Source: Skeletonema tropicum (Eukaryota; Bacillariophyta; Thalassiosirophyceae; Thalassiosirales; Thalassiosiraceae). From it: 64,000 nucleotides of DNA. How positions within the stretch are numbered: position 1 is the first letter of the stretch; the number at the start of each line of letters is the position of its first letter. The notes beneath the pieces were generated by a model, which made no database searches, was not told the DNA's origin, and saw nothing but the letters and a program-made list of their open reading frames with translations. Below are positions 10,081 to 21,700 of this stretch, one piece after another. Location: NCBI GenBank assembly GCA_037178625.1, contig CM074147.1, positions 992,001-1,056,000 on the forward strand, in the 5' to 3' direction. A program made the translations under genes and the position numbers.

Positions 10081-11335
10081 ACGTTTGAATTGAGCAACAC
10101 TCTACTGCTCGTTATGACATGCACAAAAAGAAGGAGACCAAGCTAATCTTTAGGGCGTTAGCGGTACCCGTGGATGATAGGTCGATGATGATGATACAGA
10201 CCTCGTTCCTCGTGCATGGTGAAAGTAGGACTTTTGCATGATGTAGGTAATAAATGTTGCGGCGATGTTGTGTAAATAATATGACTTGTTCGTATGTTGT
10301 GTTGTAGTTCGTCGGATCGGCTCCGATCTTTCTGAAAAGGGGGAGTTTCACCCCACCGACGATGAGCATAATGCATGTCCATATTCTACAACTCGATGTA
10401 TTGTCTTGCCCCGGGTTGACCCTACTCCATGTGCTTCCAGCTGACTGTGCGCAGGTGACTATTCTGGAAACGTCAGACTTATGGACAGATATCTGTAGCA
10501 CACGCTCGAAGATGTCAAATACGCACCTCCCATGACTAGTGTTTTCATCATCAGAGTATGGGGAAGGCAAAAAAAACATAGAATGCGTAGAAATCCCAGT
10601 ATAAACAAGAAGAATCCCTTCTTTTATCCACTTCGATCGAGACAGAACAATCTGTCATTATCGGACTCCTAACCAACAACATGGCGAGAATACCACGCTG
10701 ATGGGCCTTTAAATACCAACCTCAGCCACCCCACCCCCACAGGAGAACCTGACGTGATGACAATGAGGAAGAAGGCCCATAACACTCGAGATCGACAAAA
10801 TTAAAGCGGCCAATTAATCTCTATCTTGGAAGAAAAATTGTCCCAAAGAGAGTAGGCCCGTAACTACCGAGATGGCATACCATCCACTCCGCTCTGCATG
10901 TTGAAGCACACCTGCTACTCGTTTGAAATAATCCCAAACAGCCAGCCGAAAACATTGGCGATCACGATCACACCACACGTGGATAGTAGCGAAACCTGCT
11001 CGTCCACCAGAAGCGCCTTGGCGGTCTAAACAGACCCACTGTTCGAAGATCCAACCATTAGGGGAAAATAGTTTACGCTAAGCTACAAGTGTGAGCTCAG
11101 GATCACTGGCGGAGCCCACTCTTGCCCGAAGCGTAACCAGCCGATTTAAAGTTGTGCGGACTGAATACTCAGTCGAAAGTTTCTATCCGGTCGAACGATG
11201 ACACTCGTTGTGTGTGGAAAAGGTGTCAATGGTTGATGTTTTGTCAATCGTCTGACCCTCGGCTTTCATTTCCGATAATCTCTGCGACTCCTTTCTTCTC
11301 AGTGGTCCTTGCTCTTTATTCTTTATCCCTCCGTT
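10081..11335. other. Intergenic region, no gene supported
   Basis: A 155-codon open frame on the minus strand (10112-10579) has no recognisable motif. The segment from about 11065 to 11150 resembles 56845-56930 and is listed as a repeat. The region runs straight into the satellite. Confidence 0.45.
11065..11150 (+). repeat. Diverged dispersed repeat (partner at 56845-56930)
   Basis: Shares GAAAATAGTTT, CTAAGCTACA, GGATCA/TGATCA, GCCC(G/A)AAG and AACCA(G/A)CCGAT blocks in the same order and spacing with 56845-56930. Both copies are degenerate and of unknown origin. Confidence 0.5.
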
Positions 11336-12174
11336 GAATTTTGAACTGGAAGCTTTGATCTTCTATGTATTCGAAGCCTCACGTTACAAATCATGCCGTG
11401 AGAAGCTCCAAAAGCGATGTTTGAACAAAGTAGTAGAGAAGTAAATTTACAGACCTCTGATCATATCTCTCGTTGTGAATATGACCATGAGCAGCTTCTA
11501 GTGGCCCGCTACTAGGCGGCGATAGAGTTGAAGCACAATTGCACTTCGACGATGATTGAGCTCTTGAGCTCATTTGACTTTGGAGGGCCCACTGCTCATG
11601 TTTTATCGAATTTGTACACAAGGAATGATGAATTTTGAACTGGAAGCTTTGATCTTCTACGTATTCGAAGCCTCACGTAACAAATCATGCCGTGAGAAGC
11701 TCCAAAAGCGATGTTTGTTCGGAAGTAGTAGAGAAGTGAATATACAGACCTCTGATCATATCTCTCGTTGTGAATATGACCATGAGCAGCTTCTAGTGGC
11801 CCGCTACTAGGCGGCGATAGAGTTGAAGCACATTTGCACTTCGACGATGATTGATTGAGCTCCTCTTTCGACTTCGGAAGGCTCACTGCTCATGTTTTAT
11901 CGAATTTGTACACAAGGAGAGATGAATTTTGAACTGGAAGCTTTGATCTTCTACGTATTCGAAGCCTCACGTTACAAATCATGCCGTGAGAAGCTCCAAA
12001 AGCGATGTTTGAACAAAGTAGTAGAGATTTAAATTTACAGACCTCTGATCATATCTCTCGTTGTGAATATGACCATGAGCAGCTTCTAGTGGCCCGCTAC
12101 TAGGCGGCGATAGAGTTGAAGCACATTTGCACTTCGACGATGATTGATTGAGCTCTTGAGCTCTTTCGACTTCG

Positions 12175-12231
12175 AAAAAAAAAATTAACGGAAATCTTAA
12201 AGTACGTCATGGTTGGCCCTCCAGGGGCGAA
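12175..12231 (+). repeat. Insertion of the short dispersed motif inside one satellite monomer
   Basis: The monomer that starts at 11924 is 352 bp instead of about 300. The extra bases (AAAAAAAAATTAACGGAAAT, then CTTAAAGTACGTC and GGCCCTCCAGGGGCGAA) match the dispersed motif found at 2621, 9752 and 54149. It lies at the junction between the GAGCTCTT tract and the GGCCCACTGCTCATG box, and no other monomer has it. Confidence 0.75.
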
Positions 12232-13805
12232 GGCCCACTGCTCATGTTTTATCGAATTTGTACACAAGGAGAGATGAATTTTGAACTGGAAGCTTTGATC
12301 TTCTACGTATTCGAAGCCTCACGTAACAAATCATGCCTTGAGAAGCTCTCAAAAGCGATGTTTGTTCAAAAGTAGCAAAGAAGTGAATTTACAGACCTCT
12401 GATCATATCTCTCGTTGTGAATATGACCATGAGCAGCTTCTAGTGGCCCGCTACTAGGCGGCGATAGAGTTGAAGCACATTTGTACTTCGACGATGATTG
12501 ATTGAGCTCTTGAGCTCTTGAGTTCTTGAGCTCTTGAGCTCGTTTGGCTTTGGAAGGCTCACTGCTCATGTTTTATCGAATTTGTACACAAGGAGAGATG
12601 AAGTTTGAACTGGAAGCTTTGATCTTCTATGTATTCGAAGCCTCACGTAACAAATCATGCCGTGAGAAGCTCCAAAAGCGATGTTTGAACAAAGTAGTAG
12701 AGAATTGAATTTACAGACCTCTGATCATATCTCCCGTTGTGAATATGACCATGAGCAGCTTCTAGTGGCCCGCTACTAGGCGTCGATAGAGTTGAAGCAC
12801 ATTTGCACTTCGACGATGATTGATTGAGCTCTTGAGCTCTTTCGACTTCGGAAGGCCCACTGCTCATGTTTTATCGAATTTGTACACAAGGAGAGATGAA
12901 TTTTGAACTGGAAGCTTTGATCTTCTACGTATTCGAAGCCTCACGTAACAAATCATGCTGTGAGAAGCTCCAAAAGCGATGTTTGTTCGGAAGTAGTAGA
13001 GAAGTGAATTTACAAACCTCTGATCATATCTCTCGTTGTGAATATGACCATGAGCAGCTTCTAGTGGCCCGCTACTAGGCGGCGATAGAGTTGAAGCACA
13101 TTTGCACTTCGACGATGAATGATTGAGCACTTGAGCTCTTTCGACTTCGGAAGGCCCACTGCTCATGTTTTACTGAAGTTGTTCACAAGGAGTGATGAAT
13201 TTTGAACTGGAAGCTTTGATCTTCTATGTATTCGAAGCCTCACGTAACAAATCATACCGTGAGAAGCTCTCAATAGCGATGTTTGTTCGGAAGTAGTAGA
13301 GAAGTGAATTTACAGACCTCTGATCATATCTCTCGTTGTGAATATGACCATGAGCAACTTCTTCTAGTGGCTCGCTACTAGGCGGCGATAGAGTTGAAGC
13401 ACAATTGCACTTCTACGATGATTGATTGAGCTCTTGAGCTCTTGAGCTCGTTTGACTTTGGGAGGCCCACTGCTCATGTTTTATCGAATTTGTATACAAG
13501 GAGAGATGAATATTGAACTGGAAGCTTTGATCTTCTATGTATTCGAAGCCTCACGTTACAAATCATGCCGTGAGAAGCTCCAAAAGCGATGTTTGAACAA
13601 AGTAGTAGAGAAGTAAATTTACAGACCTCTGATCATATCTCTCGTTGTGAATATGACCATGAGCAGCTTCTAGTGGCCCGCTACTAGGCGTCGATAGAGT
13701 TGAAGCACATTTGCACTTCGACGATGATTGATTGAGCTCTTGAGCTCTTTCGACTTCGGAAGGCCCACTGCTCATGTTTTATCGAATTTGTACACAAGGA
13801 GAGAT

Positions 13806-16800
13806 GAATTTTGAACTGGAAGCTTTGATCTTCTACGTATTCGAAGCCTCACGTAACAAATCATGCTGTGAGAAGCTCCAAAAGCGATGTTTGTTCGGAA
13901 GTAGTAGAGAAGTGAATTTACAAACCTCTGATCATATCTCTCGTTGTGAATATGACCATGAGCAGCTTCTAGTGGCCCGCTACTAGGCGGCGATAGAGTT
14001 GAAGCACATTTGCACTTCGACGATGAATGATTGAGCACTTGAGCTCTTTCGACTTCGGAAGGCCCACTGCTCATGTTTTACTGAAGTTGTTCACAAGGAG
14101 TGATGAATTTTGAACTGGAAGCTTTGATCTTCTATGTATTCGAAGCCTCACGTAACAAATCATACCGTGAGAAGCTCTCAATAGCGATGTTTGTTCGGAA
14201 GTAGTAGAGAAGTGAATTTACAGACCTCTGATCATATCTCTCGTTGTGAATATGACCATGAGCAACTTCTTCTAGTGGCTCGCTACTAGGCGGCGATAGA
14301 GTTGAAGCACAATTGCACTTCTACGATGATTGATTGAGCTCTTGAGCTCTTGAGCTCGTTTGACTTTGGGAGGCCCACTGCTCATGTTTTATCGAATTTG
14401 TATACAAGGAGAGATGAATATTGAACTGGAAGCTTTGATCTTCTATGTATTCGAAGCCTCACGTTACAAATCATGCCGTGAGAAGCTCCAAAAGCGATGT
14501 TTGAACAAAGTAGTAGAGAAGTAAATTTACAGACCTCTGATCATATCTCTCGTTGTGAATATGACCATGAGCAGCTTCTTGTGGCCCGCTACTAGGCGGC
14601 GATAGAGTTGAAGCACAATTGCACTTCGACGATGATTTATTGAGCTCTTGAGCTCTGTTGACTTCGGAAGGCCCACTGCTCATGTTTTATCGAATTTGTA
14701 CACAAGGAGTGATGAATTTTGAACTGGAAGCTTTGATCTTCTACGTATTCGAAGCCTCACGTAACAAATCATGCCTTGAGAAGCTCTCAAAAGCGATGTT
14801 TGTTCAAAAGTAGCAAAGAAGTGAATTTACAGACCTCTGATCATATCTCTCGTTGTGAATATGACCATGAGCAGCTTCTAGTGGCCCGCTACTAGGCGGC
14901 GATAGAGTTGAAGCACAATTGCACTTCGACGATGATTGATTGAGCTCTTGAGCTCTTGAGTTCTTGAGCTCTTGAGCTCGTTTGGCTTTGGAAGGCTCAC
15001 TGCTCATGTTTTATCGAATTTGTACACAAGGAGAGATGAAATTTGAACTGGAAGCTTTGATCTTCTATGTATTCGAAGCCTCACGTAACAAATCATGCCG
15101 TGAGAAGCTCCAAAAGCGATGTTTGAACAAAGTAGTAGAGAATTGAATTTACAGACCTCTGATCATATCTCTCGTTGTGAATATGACCATGAGCAGCTTC
15201 TAGTGGCCCGCTACTAGGCGTCGATAGAGTTGAAGCACATTTGCACTTCGACGATGATTGATTGAGCTCTTGAGCTCTTTCGACTTCGGAAGGCCCACTG
15301 CTCATGTTTTATCGAATTTGTACACAAGGAGAGATGAATTTTGAACTGGAAGCTTTGATCTTCTACGTATTCGAAGCCTCACGTAACAAATCATGCTGTG
15401 AGAAGCTCCAAAAGCGATGTTTGTTCGGAAGTAGTAGAGAAGTGAATTTACAAACCTCTGATCATATCTCTCGTTGTGAATATGACCATGAGCAGCTTCT
15501 AGTGGCCCGCTACTAGGCGGCGATAGAGTTGAAGCACATTTGCACTTCGACGATGAATGATTGAGCACTTGAGCTCTTTCGACTTCGGAAGGCCCACTGC
15601 TCATGTTTTACTGAAGTTGTTCACAAGGAGTGATGAATTTTGAACTGGAAGCTTTGATCTTCTATGTATTCGAAGCCTCACGTAACAAATCATACCGTGA
15701 GAAGCTCTCAATAGCGATGTTTGTTCGGAAGTAGTAGAGAAGTGAATTTACAGACCTCTGATCATATCTCTCGTTGTGAATATGACCATGAGCAACTTCT
15801 TCTAGTGGCTCGCTACTAGGCGGCGATAGAGTTGAAGCACAATTGCACTTCTACGATGATTGATTGAGCTCTTGAGCTCTTGAGCTCGTTTGACTTTGGG
15901 AGGCCCACTGCTCATGTTTTATCGAATTTGTATACAAGGAGAGATGAATATTGAACTGGAAGCTTTGATCTTCTATGTATTCGAAGCCTCACGTTACAAA
16001 TCATGCCGTGAGAAGCTCCAAAAGCGATGTTTGAACAAAGTAGTAGAGAAGTAAATTTACAGACCTCTGATCATATCTCTCGTTGTGAATATGACCATGA
16101 GCAGCTTCTTGTGGCCCGCTACTAGGCGGCGATAGAGTTGAAGCACAATTGCACTTCGACGATGATTTATTGAGCTCTTGAGCTCTGTTGACTTCGGAAG
16201 GCCCACTGCTCATGTTTTATCGAATTTGTACACAAGGAGTGATGAATTTTGAACTGGAAGCTTTGATCTTCTACGTATTCGAAGCCTCACGTAACAAATC
16301 ATGCCTTGAGAAGCTCTCAAAAGCGATGTTTGTTCAAAAGTAGCAAAGAAGTGAATTTACAGACCTCTGATCATATCTCTCGTTGTGAATATGACCATGA
16401 GCAGCTTCTAGTGGCCCGCTACTAGGCGGCGATAGAGTTGAAGCACAATTGCACTTCGACGATGATTGATTGAGCTCTTGAGCTCTTGAGTTCTTGAGCT
16501 CTTGAGCTCGTTTGGCTTTGGAAGGCTCACTGCTCATGTTTTATCGAATTTGTACACAAGGAGAGATGAAATTTGAACTGGAAGCTTTGATCTTCTATGT
16601 ATTCGAAGCCTCACGTAACAAATCATGCCGTGAGAAGCTCCAAAAGCGATGTTTGAACAAAGTAGTAGAGAATTGAATTTACAGACCTCTGATCATATCT
16701 CTCGTTGTGAATATGACCATGAGCAGCTTCTAGTGGCCCGCTACTAGGCGTCGATAGAGTTGAAGCACATTTGCACTTCGACGATGATTGATTGAGCTCT

Positions 16801-19303
16801 TGAGCTCTTTCGACTTCGGAAGGCCCACTGCTCATGTTTTATCGAATTTGTACACAAGGAGAGATGAATTTTGAACTGGAAGCTTTGATCTTCTACGTAT
16901 TCGAAGCCTCACGTAACAAATCATGCTGTGAGAAGCTCCAAAAGCGATGTTTGTTCGGAAGTAGTAGAGAAGTGAATTTACAAACCTCTGATCATATCTC
17001 TCGTTGTGAATATGACCATGAGCAGCTTCTAGTGGCCCGCTACTAGGCGGCGATAGAGTTGAAGCACATTTGCACTTCGACGATGAATGATTGAGCACTT
17101 GAGCTCTTTCGACTTCGGAAGGCCCACTGCTCATGTTTTACTGAAGTTGTTCACAAGGAGTGATGAATTTTGAACTGGAAGCTTTGATCTTCTATGTATT
17201 CGAAGCCTCACGTAACAAATCATACCGTGAGAAGCTCTCAATAGCGATGTTTGTTCGGAAGTAGTAGAGAAGTGAATTTACAGACCTCTGATCATATCTC
17301 TCGTTGTGAATATGACCATGAGCAACTTCTTCTAGTGGCTCGCTACTAGGCGGCGATAGAGTTGAAGCACAATTGCACTTCTACGATGATTGATTGAGCT
17401 CTTGAGCTCTTGAGCTCGTTTGACTTTGGGAGGCCCACTGCTCATGTTTTATCGAATTTGTATACAAGGAGAGATGAATATTGAACTGGAAGCTTTGATC
17501 TTCTATGTATTCGAAGCCTCACGTTACAAATCATGCCGTGAGAAGCTCCAAAAGCGATGTTTGAACAAAGTAGTAGAGAAGTAAATTTACAGACCTCTGA
17601 TCATATCTCTCGTTGTGAATATGACCATGAGCAGCTTCTAGTGGCCCGCTACTAGGCGGCGATAGAGTTGAAGCACAATTGCACTTCGACGATGATTTAT
17701 TGAGCTCTTGAGCTCTGTTGACTTCGGAAGGCCCACTGCTCATGTTTTATCGAATTTGTACACAAGGAGTGATGAATTTTGAACTGGAAGCTTTGATCTT
17801 CTACGTATTCGAAGCCTCACGTAACAAATCATGCCTTGAGAAGCTCTCAAAAGCGATGTTTGTTCAAAAGTAGCAAAGAAGTGAATTTACAGACCTCTGA
17901 TCATATCTCTCGTTGTGAATATGACCATGAGCAGCTTCTAGTGGCCCGCTACTAGGCGGCGATAGAGTTGAAGCACAATTGCACTTCGACGATGATTGAT
18001 TGAGCTCTTGAGCTCTTGAGTTCTTGAGCTCTTGAGCTCGTTTGGCTTTGGAAGGCTCACTGCTCATGTTTTATCGAATTTGTACACAAGGAGAGATGAA
18101 ATTTGAACTGGAAGCTTTGATCTTCTATTTATTCGAAGCCTCACGTAACAAATCATGCCGTGAGAAGCTCCAAAAGCGATGTTTGAACAAAGTAGTAGAG
18201 AATTGAATTTACAGACCTCTGATCATATCTCTCGTTGTGAATATGACCATGAGCAGCTTCTAGTGGCCCGCTACTAGGCGTCGATAGAGTTGAAGCACAT
18301 TTGCACTTCGACGATGATTGATTGAGCTCTTGAGCTCTTTCGACTTCGGAAGGCCCACTGCTCATGTTTTATCGAATTTGTACACAAGGAGAGATGAATT
18401 TTGAACTGGAAGCTTTGATCTTCTACGTATTCGAAGCCTCACGTAACAAATCATGCTGTGAGAAGCTCCAAAAGCGATGTTTGTTCGGAAGTAGTAGAGA
18501 AGTGAATTTACAAACCTCTGATCATATCTCTCGTTGTGAATATGACCATGAGCAGCTTCTAGTGGCCCGCTACTAGGCGGCGATAGAGTTGAAGCACATT
18601 TGCACTTCGACGATGAATGATTGAGCACTTGAGCTCTTTCGACTTCGGAAGGCCCACTGCTCATGTTTTACTGAAGTTGTTCACAAGGAGTGATGAATTT
18701 TGAACTGGAAGCTTTGATCTTCTATGTATTCGAAGCCTCACGTAACAAATCATACCGTGAGAAGCTCTCAATAGCGATGTTTGTTCGGAAGTAGTAGAGA
18801 AGTGAATTTACAGACCTCTGATCATATCTCTCGTTGTGAATATGACCATGAGCAACTTCTTCTAGTGGCTCGCTACTAGGCGGCGATAGAGTTGAAGCAC
18901 AATTGCACTTCTACGATGATTGATTGAGCTCTTGAGCTCTTGAGCTCGTTTGACTTTGGGAGGCCCACTGCTCATGTTTTATCGAATTTGTATACAAGGA
19001 GAGATGAATATTGAACTGGAAGCTTTGATCTTCTATGTATTCGAAGCCTCACGTTACAAATCATGCCGTGAGAAGCTCCAAAAGCGATGTTTGAACAAAG
19101 TAGTAGAGAAGTAAATTTACAGACCTCTGATCATATCTCTCGTTGTGAATATGACCATGAGCAGCTTCTAGTGGCCCGCTACTAGGCGGCGATAGAGTTG
19201 AAGCACAATTGCACTTCGACGATGATTTTTTGAGCTCTTGAGCTCTGTTGACTTCGGAAGGCCCACTGCTCATGTTTTATCGAATTTGTACACAAGGAGT
19301 GAT
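13806..19303 (+). repeat. Higher-order repeat core, 1530 bp unit of five monomers
   Basis: From 13806 the monomer lengths run 299, 311, 298, 324, 298 and then repeat exactly, so monomers of the same type recur every 1530 bp (for example 13806, 15336, 16866, 18396). There are three full units and most of a fourth. Copies of the unit are almost identical. By eye they differ at single positions, such as TTCTTGTGG against TTCTAGTGG in the third monomer and a G to T at about 18128. Different monomer types within the unit differ far more. Confidence 0.93.
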
Positions 19304-21002
19304 GAATTTTGAACTGGAAGCTTTGATCTTCTACGTATTCGAAGCCTCACGTAACAAATCATGCCTTGAGAAGCTCTCAAAAGCGATGTTTGTTCAAAAG
19401 TAGCAAAGAAGTGAATTTACAGACCTCTGATCATATCTCTCGTTGTGAATATGACCATGAGCAGCTTCTAGTGGCCCGCTACTAGGCGGCGATAGAGTTG
19501 AAGCACAATTGCACTTCGACGATGATTGATTGAGCTCTTGAGCTCTTGAGCTCGATTGACTTCGGAAGGCCCACTGCTCATGTTTTATCCGAATTTGTAC
19601 CACAAGGAGAGATGAATTTTGAACTGGAAGCTTTGATCTTCTATGTATTCGAAGCCTCACGTAACAAATCATGCCGTGAGAAGCTCTCAATAGCGATGTT
19701 TGTTCGGAAGTAGTAGAGAAGTGAATTTACAGACCTCTGATCATATCTCTCGTTGTGAATATGACCATGAGCAGCTTCTAGTGGCCCGCTACTAAGCGGC
19801 GATAGAGTTGAAGCACATTTGCACTTCGACGATGATTGATTGAGCTCTTGAGCTCTTGAGCTCGTTTGACTTCGGAAGGCCCACTGCTCATGTTTTACCG
19901 AAGTTGTACCACAAGGAGAGATGAATTTTGAACTGGAAGCTTTGATCTTTTATGTAGTATTCGAAGCCTCACGTAACAAATCATGCGTGAGAAGCTCTCA
20001 TAGCGATGTTTGTTCGACAGCTAGTAGAGGAGTAAATTTACAGACCTCTGATCATATCTCTCGTTGTGAATATGACCATGAGCAGCTTCTAGTGGCCCGC
20101 TACTAGGCGGCGATAGAGTTGAAGCACATTTGCACTTCGACGATGATTGGTTGAGCTCTTGAGCACTTGAGCTCGTTTCACTTCGGAAGGCCCACTGCTC
20201 ATGTTTTACTGAAGTTGTACCACAAGGAGAGATGAATTTTTAACTGGAAGCTTTGATCTTTTATGTAGTATTCGAAGCCTCACGTAACAAATAATACCGT
20301 GAGAAGCTTCAAAAGCGATGTTTGTTCGACAGTAGTAGAGAAGTGAATTTACAGACCTCTGATCATATCTCTCGTTGTGAATATGACCATGAGCAGCTTC
20401 TAGTGGCCCGCTACTAGGCGGCGATAGAGTTGAAGCACATTTGCACTTCGACGATGATTGAGCTCTTGAGCTCGTTTCACTTCGGAAGGCCCACTGCTCA
20501 TGTTTTACCGAAGTTGTACCACAAGGAGAGATGAATTTTGAACTGGAAGCTTTGATCTTCTATGTATTCGAAGCCTCACGTAACAAATCATGCCGTGAGA
20601 AGCTCCAAAAGCGATGTTTGTTCAAAAGTAGTAGAGAAGTGAATTTACAGACCTCTGATCATATCTCTCGTTGTGAATATGACCATGAGCAGCTTCTAGT
20701 GGCCCGCTACTAGGCGTCGATAGAGTTGAAGCACATTTGCACTTCGACGATGATTGATTGAGCTCTTGAGCTCTTGAGTTCTTGAGTTCTTGAGCTCTTT
20801 TGACTTCGGAAGGCCCACTGCTCATGTTTTACTGAAGTTGTACCACAAGGAGAGATGAATTTTTAACTGGAAGCTTTGATCTTTTATGTAGTATTCGAAG
20901 CCTCACGTAACAAATCATACCGTGAGTAGCTTCAAAAGCGATGTTTGTTCGACAGTAGTAGAGAAGTGAATTTACAGACCTCTGATCATATCTCTCGTTG
21001 TC

Positions 21003-21154
21003 AATATGGTAGGTGTGGAGAGTGTCTACGCGGTACCAGCAAAGGCTGCTGGCGGTGGGAGGAGCCTTTTGAGGAGGACCCGGAGAGGGAAGAGGATGTC
21101 TTTTCAGCCGCTTCTGATGTGGAATCGCTGCTGTCTGTCGAGGGTAGTGTATAA
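21003..21154 (+). pseudogene. Short Cys-containing coding remnant fused to the end of the satellite
   Basis: Just past the last satellite bases the plus frame reads YGRCGECLRGTSKGCWRWEE and goes on acidic (EEDPEREEDVFSAASDVESL) to a stop at 21152-21154. It looks like the tail of a real protein, perhaps element-encoded with a Cys cluster, but has no start of its own. What follows to 21300 shows nothing recognisable. Confidence 0.3.
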
Positions 21155-21329
21155 AGGGGTGGCTAGCTGGATCCTCAAGTGTGGGGTTTAAGTATAGTCT
21201 TTTATTTCTATTACAGGCAAGCGCCTAGGGGTTGCATGAGCACTGCCCGCGGACTTGTCAGTCCATTCGTTGGGAAAGACCTGTAATGCCCGAAGGCCAA
21301 GTTACACACACGTGAGATCAAATTGTCAT

Positions 21330-21532
21330 TTCGAAAGGTAGCAGGTAGGCAAACAACTCAGTCAATCTACTTGGAATTTGACTATAAGATCTAGCAGACA
21401 CAATCACACGGCAACGATGAAGTGACATCACGATTCTTTTACTTGTATGTGCCCTACCATATTGGATATCGCCTATAACACTGGCTTGATGGCTTGTATT
21501 ATTTGCCCATCCACAAAGCTTCAAGATTTTCA
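21330..21532 (-). repeat. Dispersed repeat, copy 2 (inverted partner at 2165-2460)
   Basis: Reverse complement of the repeat described at 2165-2460, lacking its central extra segment. It lies immediately downstream of the satellite. Confidence 0.75.
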
Positions 21533-21700
21533 AACGGGGTAGAGCTAGTCTGAACTGGTGAATTAAAAGGAGCACTTCAGGCTTGTTATCGGAAGACAAG
21601 CTCTAGCTTTTAAACATGCCTTTTATCTGCCACTGATTTACAGAGACGCGTCGACTCAATACAGACGAATGCTGCTCAATTCGGACGAAAGAATAAATTA

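Larger units (their letters stand above)
11336..21001 (+). repeat. Satellite array: about 32 head-to-tail monomers of roughly 300 bp
   Basis: Taking GAATTTTGAACTGGAAGC as the monomer start, repeats begin at 11336, 11630, 11924, 12276, 12600, 12898, 13197, 13508, 13806 and so on to 20857; the last is cut at about 21001. Monomers are 294-324 bp. Much of the length variation comes from copy number of an internal GAGCTCTT micro-repeat. All are in one orientation. Monomers at both edges are more diverged than those in the core, the pattern expected from repeated unequal exchange. Short open frames recur in every monomer but hit stops and vary, so I do not treat them as genes. Function is unknown; satellite or heterochromatin DNA is the plain reading. 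Confidence 0.95.

Noticed and set aside
10112..10579. 155-codon minus-strand frame
   Set aside because: No motif, no splice context and composition typical of non-coding sequence; kept only as intergenic.
11391..20825. Recurring 70-100 codon frames in every satellite monomer (minus-strand frames with SSKCKCASTLSPPSSG and plus-strand frames with SREVNLQTSDHI)
   Set aside because: They exist because the monomer repeats; starts, ends and frames vary with monomer type, some monomers break them, and both strands are equally open, so there is no sign of selection for protein.
11336..21001. CRISPR-like array
   Set aside because: The repeats are long and contiguous with no unique spacers; this is a eukaryotic satellite.
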